Source of the DNA: Marinobacter guineae
Lineage (GTDB): Bacteria > Pseudomonadota > Gammaproteobacteria > Pseudomonadales > Oleiphilaceae
NCBI RefSeq assembly: GCF_002744735.1
Contig: NZ_KZ319342.1
Coordinates: 168,354-232,353, forward strand
Reading direction: 5' to 3'
DNA: 64,000 nt
Shown: positions 42,912 through 52,656 of the stretch, piece by piece
Numbering within the stretch: the first letter of the stretch is position 1
Layout: each line of letters begins with the position of its first letter
Translations under genes and position numbers: made by a program
The notes under the pieces: generated by a model
What the model was told of the DNA's origin: nothing
What the model saw: the letters and a program-made list of their open reading frames with translations, nothing else
The model's database searches: none

Positions 42912-45900
42912 ATGCGTCTGAAGTCCATCAAACTGTCTGGCTTCAAATCGTTTGTCGATCCGACGACCGTGCCGTTTCCATCGAACATGACCGCCGTCGT
43001 CGGGCCCAACGGGTGTGGCAAATCAAATATTATCGACGCGGTTCGCTGGGTTATGGGCGAAAGCTCTGCCAAGTACCTCCGCGGCGAGTCGATGACCGAC
43101 GTCATCTTCAACGGGTCCAGCGCCCGGAAGCCCGTGGGTCAGGCCGCGATTGAGCTGGTGTTTGATAACAGCGATGGCTCCGCACCCGGTGAATTTGTCC
43201 GGTTCAATGAAATTTCGGTTCGCCGCAGGGTGTCCCGTGAAGGCCAGTCCGAATATTTTCTGAACGGTTCCAAGTGCCGGCGGCGGGATATTACCGATCT
43301 GTTCCTCGGTACCGGCCTCGGGCCGCGTAGTTACGCCATCATCGAGCAGGGCATGATATCCCGTCTGATTGAGGCAAAGCCCGAGGAGCTCCGAATCTAC
43401 ATCGAGGAAGCGGCCGGCATTTCGAAGTACAAGGAACGTCGCCGGGAAACCGAAAACCGGATCCGCAGGACCCAGGAGAACCTGGAGCGTCTTACCGATC
43501 TGCGTGAAGAGCTTGGCCGTCAACTGCAGCACCTTGAGCGCCAGGCCGCTGCAGCGGAAAAGTACAAGGCATACAAGCATGAGGAGCGCCAGAAAAAGGC
43601 CGAGCTGACGGTTCTCCGCTGGCAATCCCTGGATAATGACCTCCAGGCCTGGCGGGGCAAAATCCGTGACACCGAACTTGAGTTGGAAAAGTATCTGACC
43701 GAGCGGGTCAGCCTGGAAACATCGCTGGAATCCCTGCGAGACAGCCACCAGGACCGAACCGAACACTTCAATCGTGCCCAGGCCCGGTATTATGAGGCTG
43801 GCGCCGATATCGCCCGTATTGAACAAAGCCTCGAGCACCAAAGGGAACGCAGCCGCCAGATGGCCACGGAGCTTGACCAGGCCCTGACGAACCAGCGTGA
43901 ACTGGCCAGGGAATTGGAGCAGGACGAAGACAAATTGGCTGGCATCCAGGAAGAGCTGGACATGGTGGAGCCTGAACAGGAAGCGCTCGCCGTGCGTTCG
44001 GAGGAATCCGGCGAGAAATTGCAGCAGGCGGAAGATGCAATGGGCGACTGGCAGCACCAATGGGAAGATTTCAGTGCCCGCTCCTCGGATGCCCGCCGTC
44101 AGGCCGAGCTGGCCCAGTCCCGGATCCGTTCCCTCGAGGATGCCATTGAGCAATTGCTGAATCGCCAGCGCAAACTTCAGGACGAGCAGGAGTTGCTGGA
44201 CGGCCAGATGGACCGGGCTGAGCTGGAAGAACTGCTGGAACAGCAAGAAACCCTTGAGCTGCAGCGGGAAGAGGCCGCCGAACGGATCGCCGGAATTCAG
44301 GATGAGCTCTATGAAGCCCGCCAGAATCAGCGCGATGCTGAGCAATCCGTGTCTGAAGAGCGCCAACGGGTCCAGAGCCTGCGGGCGTCCCTGGAATCGC
44401 AGCAGGCGCTGCTGGATGAGCAGATGGGATCCCAGGACGACGTCCTGCAAACCTGGCTGTCAGAAAATTCTTTGAGCGATATGCCCCGTGTCGCCAGTCA
44501 ATTGCAGATTGACGATGGCTGGGAGTTTGCAGTTGAGCAGGTGATCGGGCGGTTTACCCAGGGTTTATGCCTGCCGGATATCGATCAGCTCGCACCGGCA
44601 TTGAGAGATGCACCGAGAGGCCTTGCCCTCGTTGGCTCCGAAACTTTTGCCGTTGGTACGGACGCTGGGTTGGCGGCGAAGGTTTCAGGGGTACCCGCGG
44701 TTTCCGCATTGCTCCGGGGTATTAATGCCGTTGAGACCCTCTCAGATGCCATGGGCATGCGATCCGGCCTGAAGGATGGCCAGAGTGTGATCACCCCTGA
44801 GGGAGTCTGGGTTGCCCGTGACTGGGTGCTGATGCCGGATTCGGATGCCGGTCAGGTTGGTGTTATCGAGCGGCAGAAGAAAGTCACGGAATTGGGTTCG
44901 CAACTGGCCGAGGCCGAGGAAACCCTGGAATCCGCGAGCGAGCGAATGGACAGTCTCCAGGAACGTGCTGAACGTTCCGAATTGGCGCGGGATGAGGCCC
45001 AGACCCGACTGAGTGAGGCGGAAAGGGAACTGAGTGCGCTGTCCTCGCGGGTCAGCGGGCTGCGCGCCCGTGCCGAACAGATTGACGCCCGCCTGCAACG
45101 AATCCGGGAAGACATCTCGGACGTTGCCGAGAGCCTTGAAGGCCAGCAGGAGAGCCTGCAGGAGGCCCGTGAGGAATGGCAGCAGGCCCTGGCGTCCACG
45201 GAAGACAGTGACGAAGAAAAGGAGCGACTGCTGGAGCAGCGGGACAGTCTCCGTGAAAACCTGGACCGCCTCCGGCAGGAAGCACGGCATGATCGCGACC
45301 ATGCCCATCAGTTGCAGCTCCAGTTGCAATCACTTCATAGCCAGCGGGAAGGCCTTCGGCAGACCATCGAACGGATGCAGTTGCAGAAGGAACGCATTGA
45401 CGAGCGCCTGGAGATCCTGCGGGAATCCCGGGAGAGTGCCGAGGAGCCGATTGAGGATCTCCAGATGCAGCTCGAAGGCCTGCTGGACCGGCGACTGGCG
45501 GAAGAGGAAAAGCTTGGTGCGGCTCGTGATGCTCTTGAGGAGATCGACCGGGAAGTGCGGGAAAAGGAGCAGGGCCGAAGCGGCACTGACCACCGAATCC
45601 AGGATGTCCGGTCCCGGCTTGAGAAGCTGAAAATGGAATCCCAGGCCCTGGAAATCCGTTCCGGCAATCACATCGACCAGCTCGGGGAGCTGGATGTGAA
45701 GCTGCAGGACATCCTGCCGCAGTTACCGGAGGGGGCCAACGAGAAGGACTGGGCGGAAGAGCTCGAACGCATCGGCAACCGGATACAGCGCCTTGGTGCC
45801 ATCAACCTCGCTGCTATCGAGGAATACCAGATTCAGAGCGAACGGAAAACCTACCTGGATTCGCAGCATGAAGACCTGATGGAAGCACTGGAAACGTTGG

Positions 45901-46406
45901 ATACGGCCATTCGCAAGATTGACCGGGAGACCCGGCAGCGCTTCAAGGAAACCTTTGATCAGGTCAATAATGGGCTCCAGGCCCTGTTCCCGAAGGTCTT
46001 TGGTGGTGGTAACGCTTATCTGGAGCTCACCGGTGAAGATTTGCTGGAGACCGGTGTGGCGATCATGGCCCGCCCTCCGGGCAAGAAGAACAGCACCATT
46101 CATCTGTTATCCGGTGGCGAAAAGGCGCTGACGGCCATCGCGCTGGTGTTCTCCATTTTCCAGCTGAACCCGGCGCCTTTCTGTATGCTGGACGAGGTGG
46201 ACGCCCCGCTGGATGATGCCAACGTTGGCCGCTACGCCAATATGGTTAAAGAGATGTCGAAACAAGTCCAGTTCATCTACATTACCCACAATAAGATTGC
46301 CATGGAAATGGCCGACCAGCTTATGGGTGTGACCATGCATGAGCCGGGCTGTTCACGGTTGGTATCTGTGGATGTGGACGAGGCCGCAGCCCTGGCGGAG
46401 GCCTGA
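42912..46406 (+). CDS. smc: Chromosome partition protein Smc
   Basis: Structural maintenance of chromosomes ATPase. The N-terminal head has Walker A GPNGCGKSN (about residue 32), then a long coiled coil (about 170-500), a hinge (about 510-660, globular and glycine-richer), a returning coil (about 660-1000), and the C-terminal head with signature LLSGGEKALTA and Walker B FCMLDEVDAPLDDAN. 1164 residues, a normal size. It works with ScpA and ScpB, encoded 3-4.5 kb upstream. This organism uses Smc-ScpAB rather than relying only on MukBEF. Confidence 0.97.
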   Translation: MRLKSIKLSGFKSFVDPTTVPFPSNMTAVVGPNGCGKSNIIDAVRWVMGESSAKYLRGESMTDVIFNGSSARKPVGQAAIELVFDNSDGSAPGEFVRFNEISVRRRVSREGQSEYFLNGSKCRRRDITDLFLGTGLGPRSYAIIEQGMISRLIEAKPEELRIYIEEAAGISKYKERRRETENRIRRTQENLERLTDLREELGRQLQHLERQAAAAEKYKAYKHEERQKKAELTVLRWQSLDNDLQAWRGKIRDTELELEKYLTERVSLETSLESLRDSHQDRTEHFNRAQARYYEAGADIARIEQSLEHQRERSRQMATELDQALTNQRELARELEQDEDKLAGIQEELDMVEPEQEALAVRSEESGEKLQQAEDAMGDWQHQWEDFSARSSDARRQAELAQSRIRSLEDAIEQLLNRQRKLQDEQELLDGQMDRAELEELLEQQETLELQREEAAERIAGIQDELYEARQNQRDAEQSVSEERQRVQSLRASLESQQALLDEQMGSQDDVLQTWLSENSLSDMPRVASQLQIDDGWEFAVEQVIGRFTQGLCLPDIDQLAPALRDAPRGLALVGSETFAVGTDAGLAAKVSGVPAVSALLRGINAVETLSDAMGMRSGLKDGQSVITPEGVWVARDWVLMPDSDAGQVGVIERQKKVTELGSQLAEAEETLESASERMDSLQERAERSELARDEAQTRLSEAERELSALSSRVSGLRARAEQIDARLQRIREDISDVAESLEGQQESLQEAREEWQQALASTEDSDEEKERLLEQRDSLRENLDRLRQEARHDRDHAHQLQLQLQSLHSQREGLRQTIERMQLQKERIDERLEILRESRESAEEPIEDLQMQLEGLLDRRLAEEEKLGAARDALEEIDREVREKEQGRSGTDHRIQDVRSRLEKLKMESQALEIRSGNHIDQLGELDVKLQDILPQLPEGANEKDWAEELERIGNRIQRLGAINLAAIEEYQIQSERKTYLDSQHEDLMEALETLDTAIRKIDRETRQRFKETFDQVNNGLQALFPKVFGGGNAYLELTGEDLLETGVAIMARPPGKKNSTIHLLSGGEKALTAIALVFSIFQLNPAPFCMLDEVDAPLDDANVGRYANMVKEMSKQVQFIYITHNKIAMEMADQLMGVTMHEPGCSRLVSVDVDEAAALAEA

Positions 46407-46532
46407 GACCGGCTGGGTTGAAAACCGGCAAGCATGACAAAACGGCCATCTGGCCCGGGTGTGCGTTGTATTCATTACGGGCTTTTCTTAGAGTAACAAT
46501 GTTACGGGATTTGCAAACAGGACAGCAGCACT

Positions 46533-47630
46533 ATGTCACTTAGGGAATGGTTAATTGCCATCGGTACCCTGGTTATCATCGCCATTGTTATTGACGGAGT
46601 CCGCCGGATGCGGCGTGCCCGAAAGGAATCCATGGCGATTTCATCGGGAATGGGCGCAGATGAGCTCAAGGATTCGCCGTTGGATGACGAATTCAATCCC
46701 GAGTTGCCGAATGGCGGGGCACGAACCATTTCCCGGGATACTCTGGAAGAGCGTGGCTATGTCAAACCTGAAAAATCAAGCCGGTTCGGCTCGCCAAAGC
46801 CCAAGCCGACACGCCCCGTAACCGCTGCTACTAACAGATCTCCAGACCAGAGTGCTGCGCCTGAGTCCAAAGACGACTCGTCCGGCACTGATCCGGATTA
46901 CGGGCTGTCCAGCCAAGAGTCCTTCGACCACGAGCCCGCCGGGATGGAGCAGGATTCCGGTTGGGGCGCCACAGAGGATGAGATTGAGCCGTATGATGAG
47001 ATAATCGGAGAATCGAGGGTAATTCCTTCAGAACAGCTCTCCGAGCCGGATACCGCCGCAGGTGAGACGGAAGGCAGATCGGGTGACGCCGAAGCGGTGC
47101 CGCCGACCGTCACCACGGAAGTGGAAGAAGACACGGCCAGGCGTGAATCTTCCCGCCCCGGCACTGGCCAGCCCCTGGCGGGAGCCAATCGCCCGGAGGC
47201 CAGGGAAGTGGTGGTTATCAATGTGCTTGCCCGGAATGGCGAGGAGTTCAAGGGGCCGGCGCTGAAAAAGCTGTTTGAAGCCTGCGGTCTTGAGTATGGC
47301 GACTTGGACATTTACCACCGTCATGAACAGTCCGATACCACTAGCCCGGTCCAGTTCAGTGTTGCCAATGCCGTGGAGCCCGGAACGTTCAAACCCCGGG
47401 ACATGCCGGCAATGGCGACCCCGGGCATCAGTTTCTTCATGAGTATGCCCGGGCCGTCCAGTGCGCTGCAGGCCTTCGATTTCATGCTTGAGACCGCCCA
47501 GTGCGTGGTTCGTAACCTGGGGGGAGAACTGAAGGATGAGCGTCGGAGTGTGATGACCCCGCAGACCATTGAGCACTGCCGCCAACGGATCCGGGAGTTT
47601 GAGCGCAAACAGCGTTCCCAACGGGTCTGA
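46533..47630 (+). CDS. zipA: Cell division protein ZipA
   Basis: Bitopic inner-membrane protein that tethers FtsZ. N-terminal TM helix (about residues 5-22, LIAIGTLVIIAIVIDGV) followed by basic residues, a long acidic Pro/Ser/Glu-rich linker (about 45-215), and the C-terminal FtsZ-binding domain (about 225-355: VINVLARNGEEFKGPALKKLFEACGL and later). 365 residues. The order smc-zipA-ligA supports the call. Confidence 0.95.
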   Translation: MSLREWLIAIGTLVIIAIVIDGVRRMRRARKESMAISSGMGADELKDSPLDDEFNPELPNGGARTISRDTLEERGYVKPEKSSRFGSPKPKPTRPVTAATNRSPDQSAAPESKDDSSGTDPDYGLSSQESFDHEPAGMEQDSGWGATEDEIEPYDEIIGESRVIPSEQLSEPDTAAGETEGRSGDAEAVPPTVTTEVEEDTARRESSRPGTGQPLAGANRPEAREVVVINVLARNGEEFKGPALKKLFEACGLEYGDLDIYHRHEQSDTTSPVQFSVANAVEPGTFKPRDMPAMATPGISFFMSMPGPSSALQAFDFMLETAQCVVRNLGGELKDERRSVMTPQTIEHCRQRIREFERKQRSQRV

Positions 47631-47653
47631 AGCCAGACGAAACAAGACTGAGT

Positions 47654-47682
47654 AATGCCCGGTTTGATCCGGGCATTTTTTT
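47654..47682 (+). terminator. Intrinsic terminator between zipA and ligA
   Basis: AATGCCCGG pairs with CCGGGCATT around a 6-nt loop and runs into a T tract. It is 23 bp after zipA and 22 bp before ligA, so ligA needs its own promoter or readthrough. Confidence 0.88.
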
Positions 47683-47703
47683 GACAGACGAGAGTGCCAG
47701 TCC

Positions 47704-49740
47704 ATGAGCAAAGCCACGCCCGAGATCATCCAGCGTGTAGAAGAACTCCGTTCGGTTATCGACGACCACAATTACCATTATTACGTCCTCGACGATCCCC
47801 GTATTCCGGATGCCGAATATGATCGCCTGTTCCGGGAATTACAGCAGCTGGAGGCGGACTATCCGGAGCTGGCCTCGGATAATTCACCCACCCGCCGGGT
47901 TGGCAGTGCCGCGGAAACCAGTTTCGAGGAAGTGGTTCACAGGTTGCCCATGCTGTCTCTCGACAACGCCTTCAGTGAGGAGGAACTCCGGGATTTCGAC
48001 CGGCGAGTGCGGGATCGACTGGGTGTCACTGGGGAAGTGGAATACGTCTGTGAGCCCAAGCTGGACGGGCTTGCAGTCAGCCTGCACTACGAAAATGGCT
48101 CGCTGACAACCGCCGCAACCCGTGGTGACGGCTATTCTGGTGAAGACATCACGGCCAACATCCGGACCATTCCGTCGGTTCCGCTCAAACTGCGTGGTGA
48201 CAATGTGCCGGAACTTGTCGAGGTGCGGGGTGAAGTGTACATGCCCCGGGAAGGCTTTGAGCAACTCAATCGCCGGCTTGCCGCCCGCGGCGAGAAAACC
48301 TTTGTAAATCCCCGAAATGCCGCGGCTGGCAGCCTGAGACAGAAAAAATCCACGGTCACCGCCAGGCGCCCGCTGGAAATGTGCGCCTACAGTGTGGCGG
48401 TTACGGACGAAAGCCTGCTTCCAGAGACCCAGTGGGATGGTCTTCAGCGAGTCCGCAGCTGGGGGTTCCGGATCAATCCGGAGATGCGCAAGGCGCAGGG
48501 TGTGGATGAATGCCTTGAGGCCTATAACGAACTGATGGAAAAACGGGGCACCTTGCCCTACGAAATTGACGGCATTGTGTTCAAGGTCAATCGTCTGGAC
48601 CAGCAGAAAGCGCTGGGGTTTGTGTCCCGGGCACCGCGTTGGGCCATTGCCCATAAATTCCCCGCCCAGGAGGAGTTGACTGTCATAGAGGACGTTGAAT
48701 TCCAGGTTGGCCGGACCGGTGCGGTGACTCCAGTGGCGCGGTTGAAGCCAGTATTTGTAGGCGGTGTCACAGTAAGCAATGCCACCCTGCACAACATGGA
48801 CGAAATCCGCCGTCTCGACGTTCACATCGGCGACACCGTATTTATCCGCAGGGCTGGAGATGTTATTCCCCAGGTGGTCAAGGTTGTTACGGAAAAGAGG
48901 CCGGCCAACGCCCGGCGGGTTGAGCTACCCGCCACATGTCCGGTGTGTGATTCTGACGTTATCCAGATAGAAGGGGAGGCTGTGGCCCGTTGTTCCGGCG
49001 GTCTGTTCTGCCCGGCACAGTGCAAAGAAGCAATCCGCCATTACGCCTCCCGCAAGGCAATGGATATTGAAGGGTTAGGGGACAAGTGGATCGATATTCT
49101 GGTCGATCAGGGTATGGTTGAGACCGTTGCCGACCTTTACCACCTGACCACCGACGACCTGACACGCCTGGAACGAATGGGCGAGAAATCCGCTTCGAAT
49201 CTGGTGGAAGCCATCGACCGCGCCAGAAACCCTATGCTCTGGCGGTTCCTGTATGCGCTCGGCATCCGGGAGGTCGGAGAGGCGACCGCAAAATCCCTGG
49301 CTTCCCATTTTGGAACCTTCGAAGCCATTGCCGCTGCAGACGAGGAGACCCTGCAGACGGTTCCGGATGTCGGTCCCATTGTGGCGGGCCATATTCGGAG
49401 TTTCTTTGAGCAGACCCACAACCGGGAGACGCTGGATGCGCTCCGGGAAGCGGGCGTGAAGTGGCAGGAAGAACAGGTACAGCAGCGCGATCAGCCCCTC
49501 AAAGGCCAGACCTGGGTGCTAACCGGTACGCTCTCGGAAATGACCCGGGATGAGGCCAAAGAACGACTGGAGTCCCTCGGCGCCAAGGTCGCCGGAAGCG
49601 TATCGAAAAAAACATCCTGTGTAGTGGCCGGTGAAGCAGCTGGTTCCAAACTGGCCAAGGCCGAGCAGCTGGAAGTGCCGGTCCTGGATGAAGCGGGTTT
49701 GCTGGCGTTGTTGAAAGAACATGGCCTGGAACCGGGCTAG
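47704..49740 (+). CDS. ligA: NAD-dependent DNA ligase
   Basis: Seals nicks using NAD+. The adenylated lysine is Lys119 in EPKLDGLAVSL; upstream NAD-binding domain Ia contains HNYHYYVLDDP. Then the OB fold (VGRTGAVTPVARLKPV), four-cysteine zinc finger (CPVCDSDV...CKEA), HhH repeats and C-terminal BRCT domain (about 600-678). 678 residues, complete. The ribosome site (GAGAG) is weak. Confidence 0.97.
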   Translation: MSKATPEIIQRVEELRSVIDDHNYHYYVLDDPRIPDAEYDRLFRELQQLEADYPELASDNSPTRRVGSAAETSFEEVVHRLPMLSLDNAFSEEELRDFDRRVRDRLGVTGEVEYVCEPKLDGLAVSLHYENGSLTTAATRGDGYSGEDITANIRTIPSVPLKLRGDNVPELVEVRGEVYMPREGFEQLNRRLAARGEKTFVNPRNAAAGSLRQKKSTVTARRPLEMCAYSVAVTDESLLPETQWDGLQRVRSWGFRINPEMRKAQGVDECLEAYNELMEKRGTLPYEIDGIVFKVNRLDQQKALGFVSRAPRWAIAHKFPAQEELTVIEDVEFQVGRTGAVTPVARLKPVFVGGVTVSNATLHNMDEIRRLDVHIGDTVFIRRAGDVIPQVVKVVTEKRPANARRVELPATCPVCDSDVIQIEGEAVARCSGGLFCPAQCKEAIRHYASRKAMDIEGLGDKWIDILVDQGMVETVADLYHLTTDDLTRLERMGEKSASNLVEAIDRARNPMLWRFLYALGIREVGEATAKSLASHFGTFEAIAAADEETLQTVPDVGPIVAGHIRSFFEQTHNRETLDALREAGVKWQEEQVQQRDQPLKGQTWVLTGTLSEMTRDEAKERLESLGAKVAGSVSKKTSCVVAGEAAGSKLAKAEQLEVPVLDEAGLLALLKEHGLEPG

Positions 49741-49877
49741 CTGAATCTGAGAACTCGCGCAGATCCCCTGAACATTAAATTGGCTACCATGGCGTTGTTC
49801 TGTAACGGTGTGTAAATCGTCCGGTGTTGCCATCGGTCGTCGCAGCCATAACAACAACGTTTTAAACGGATTTTTTC

Positions 49878-52628
49878 ATGGGCGCCGATTTTTACTCCCG
49901 CATTCATCCCGTCTTTCGCACAGCCATTCTCGGTCTGCTTTTTTTGGGGCTCTCCGCCTGTAAAACCGAGAAAGACGCCGATCAACCTACGGTTCTGGGC
50001 GCGCCCCCGGTGGTTGCCTATCTGGGAGTGGAGTATTCCTACAATTTCGGCGCCTACGGGGGGGAGGATATTCTCGATTACTCGCTGACCAACGCGCCTT
50101 CCTGGCTGGCCCTGGAAGACACCAGCAACAAGGCCCGGCAGGGTATTATCATGCGGGGCGTTCCGGGTTTAACGGGTGGCAACCGGGGCGACGCGGATCT
50201 TGGCAAAACCGAAGGCATCAACCTGGTGACAACAGACGGGCAGATGTCGGGCGTTCAGCCCTTTGAGATTGATGTTAAATACAACGTGATGTCCCTGACA
50301 TCTGAGCCCTTTACCGAAGGTGAAAGCCCCGAAATTCCCGATAGCAACCGGGAGCAGTGTGCCTTGCCGGACCTCGAGGCAGAGGGCGAACACCGTTTCA
50401 CGGTGAACCTGTATAACGATGACGGTTCCGTATCCGACACCCGCGAGCTAACGCTGCCAACACGCAGGGTCTTCGTGAAGGTGAGTCTGGACCAACCCTC
50501 CGTCACCCGGGTTGCAGTTGCCTTTGAACTACAGTCGGATTATGACCCGACCAGTTGCGACGTCGGCTTTTCGCCCCCGCACCAGAATTGTGAGCAGAGC
50601 AATTCCAATGCTGGCGATGCCACCCTGGGCAAGGATATTGTCGGGCTTGGAAGCAATAGTCTCGTGCCGAGGGACGAGTCCGGAGAAAATGAGCTCAGCT
50701 ACATCGACTATGAGCTGGATGAGGAGGGTTTCTTTACCCGTGGAGTCATCACGATCGAGCCAGGTATTACCGAGTGCTACCTTCCCCTGGAGGTTGTTGA
50801 AGACAGCTTCCCCGAGCCCGCTGAGTCTCTCAGGCTGGCATTGACTGAGGTGCGCTCCGGGCTGGCTGGCCTGGGCAGTGGCAACGGCGGCGTGGTTGCA
50901 AACCTGTCGATTCAGGACAACGAGCCGGTGCTTTCAATTGAGACCGTCAACGGCGGCTCCAGGGATACCCTTAATGTGGGCGATGTGCGGGAGTATGTGG
51001 CCAGACTCTCCGGAGAGCGTGATCGGGATATTTTCGCCAAACTGACCCACACCGAAGATTCCACAGCCAGGCTTGGTACCGAGTTCGTAATTGAGCGCCT
51101 GGAAGACGGTACCTGGGTTGAAAACGATGAACTGGTTTTCCCGAACGGGACGGATGAGGTGGCGTTCCGGATCCGCGTTCCTGCGGCGGGCTATTCAAAC
51201 CCCGCCTTCAGTGACAGGTTCATTCTGTTGGGCGTCAATCAGGACTTTCAGGCGGGCCGGGAGGATTATGCCCGGGGTGAAAGCGACAACCTGATCCGGG
51301 TCAGTCTCAATGAACTGACAACACCTCTTGCCCTGAATAGCAGCGATGGCTTTGTGGCCACGGACATGGCTATGGGCCAGGAAGGACGCATGTTTGTAGC
51401 AGGCTATAATCGTCAGGATAACGACAGGGTGCTCGTACGGATTTTCGATCAAGGCGGAGTTCAGTTGCAGCAGGTAGACGTGTCCGCCGCCGGCGACAGC
51501 CTGGTGACACCGGATCCTGTGATCAACATTGTTCAGCGTAAGGTTACCCAGGGCAACACCAAAGTCGATCGTTTCGAGTTCGTGGTTGCCTACAGTACCG
51601 CTCAGGCGGTTGCCGGGACAGCCGCGCTCGGGGCAACGGATATACTGACGTCTCTCTACTGGTTTGATGCTGCCAGCAATGGCGGCGAGTATGTTCCAAC
51701 CTGGAGCATCCGTACCGGCACCGCTGCAGACGACCAGGCCCGTTGGGCCGCAATCAACAGGGACACCGGCTATGTGTTGCTGGCGGGCGAAACCAATGGG
51801 GTTTTCGATGGTCAGCAGGCATCGGGTGGCCGGGACAGTTTTCTTCAGCGGATCGACACTGAGCTCGACGGCAACAGCCAGCTTCCTGCTGTGGCCTGGA
51901 CCCGCCAGGCCGGATCCGCAGCCGACGACAATGTTGCCGGGGGCAGCGCCGATTCAGTGACTCCGCTGCTGTTCGGCTCCGCGGCCGGCTCGGTGGAAGG
52001 AGCTCCGGTTATCGGAGGTGTTGATGCTTTTTTCTACAATACCTCCGGTGCGGACGCTGAGCTCAATGTCCATCAGGTCGGCACAGAAGGTGACGAGTCC
52101 GTCTCTGGTGGGCTGTTTTTTGCCAGCACCCTGTGGCTGATTGGCAGCAGTGATGGTCTTTACTCGGTCCTGGAGCAGGAAGAGGAGGAGCCCGTTCTTG
52201 AGAGGGATCCGCTGTCCAGCACCGCCGGTTTCCTCCTTGGTTACTCCGCCATTGGCGCCCCAGCAAGGGCATTTTCCCTCAATGATGGGAGCGATCAGGC
52301 GAACGTGCGGCTCTCGGGACTTTCCGGGTTTGATGGTGACATGGTTGTTGCCGGTTTCACGGATGGCGATTTTGCCAGCAATGGTGTTGTTTCCGGCACG
52401 GCTCAGGGCATTGCGGCTCGGGTTTCGCTAGTTCCGGAGACAGACAGTGACGCCGAAGGCACTACCTTCAGGAATAACTGGCGCTACCAGCTTGACCAGG
52501 ATGACTCGGAAATTCTGGATCTGGAGAATTTCCGGGACGACGAGGTGGTTGCCCTGTCCCGGGTGGGTAGCGACTGGTTCGTGTTGTTATTCAGCCCTGA
52601 AGGCGAACTTCTGACGCCTCTGAATTAG
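49878..52628 (+). CDS. Large surface lipoprotein with Ig-like, Calx-beta-like and beta-propeller regions
   Basis: 916 residues with a lipoprotein signal ending LGLLFLGLSAC, so it should be lipid-anchored at Cys28. After it (about 38-130) is an Ig/cadherin-like unit of the type in dystroglycan (YLGVEYSYNFGAYGGEDILDYSLT). Next are Calx-beta-like segments with DxE and acidic turns (about 250-480). The last 400 residues contain SBBP-like propeller repeats (GRDSFLQRID...WTRQAGSAADD). No catalytic motif is visible. The likely role is adhesion or surface structure, possibly calcium dependent. Monocistronic. Confidence 0.85.
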   Translation: MGADFYSRIHPVFRTAILGLLFLGLSACKTEKDADQPTVLGAPPVVAYLGVEYSYNFGAYGGEDILDYSLTNAPSWLALEDTSNKARQGIIMRGVPGLTGGNRGDADLGKTEGINLVTTDGQMSGVQPFEIDVKYNVMSLTSEPFTEGESPEIPDSNREQCALPDLEAEGEHRFTVNLYNDDGSVSDTRELTLPTRRVFVKVSLDQPSVTRVAVAFELQSDYDPTSCDVGFSPPHQNCEQSNSNAGDATLGKDIVGLGSNSLVPRDESGENELSYIDYELDEEGFFTRGVITIEPGITECYLPLEVVEDSFPEPAESLRLALTEVRSGLAGLGSGNGGVVANLSIQDNEPVLSIETVNGGSRDTLNVGDVREYVARLSGERDRDIFAKLTHTEDSTARLGTEFVIERLEDGTWVENDELVFPNGTDEVAFRIRVPAAGYSNPAFSDRFILLGVNQDFQAGREDYARGESDNLIRVSLNELTTPLALNSSDGFVATDMAMGQEGRMFVAGYNRQDNDRVLVRIFDQGGVQLQQVDVSAAGDSLVTPDPVINIVQRKVTQGNTKVDRFEFVVAYSTAQAVAGTAALGATDILTSLYWFDAASNGGEYVPTWSIRTGTAADDQARWAAINRDTGYVLLAGETNGVFDGQQASGGRDSFLQRIDTELDGNSQLPAVAWTRQAGSAADDNVAGGSADSVTPLLFGSAAGSVEGAPVIGGVDAFFYNTSGADAELNVHQVGTEGDESVSGGLFFASTLWLIGSSDGLYSVLEQEEEEPVLERDPLSSTAGFLLGYSAIGAPARAFSLNDGSDQANVRLSGLSGFDGDMVVAGFTDGDFASNGVVSGTAQGIAARVSLVPETDSDAEGTTFRNNWRYQLDQDDSEILDLENFRDDEVVALSRVGSDWFVLLFSPEGELLTPLN

Positions 52629-52656
52629 CCGCACAGGAAATGGCCGGACAGGTGGG

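Noticed and set aside
43023..44450. 475-codon Leu/Phe/Gln-rich frame opposite smc
   Set aside because: Reverse complement of coiled-coil codons (Glu, Gln, Leu); not a membrane protein gene.
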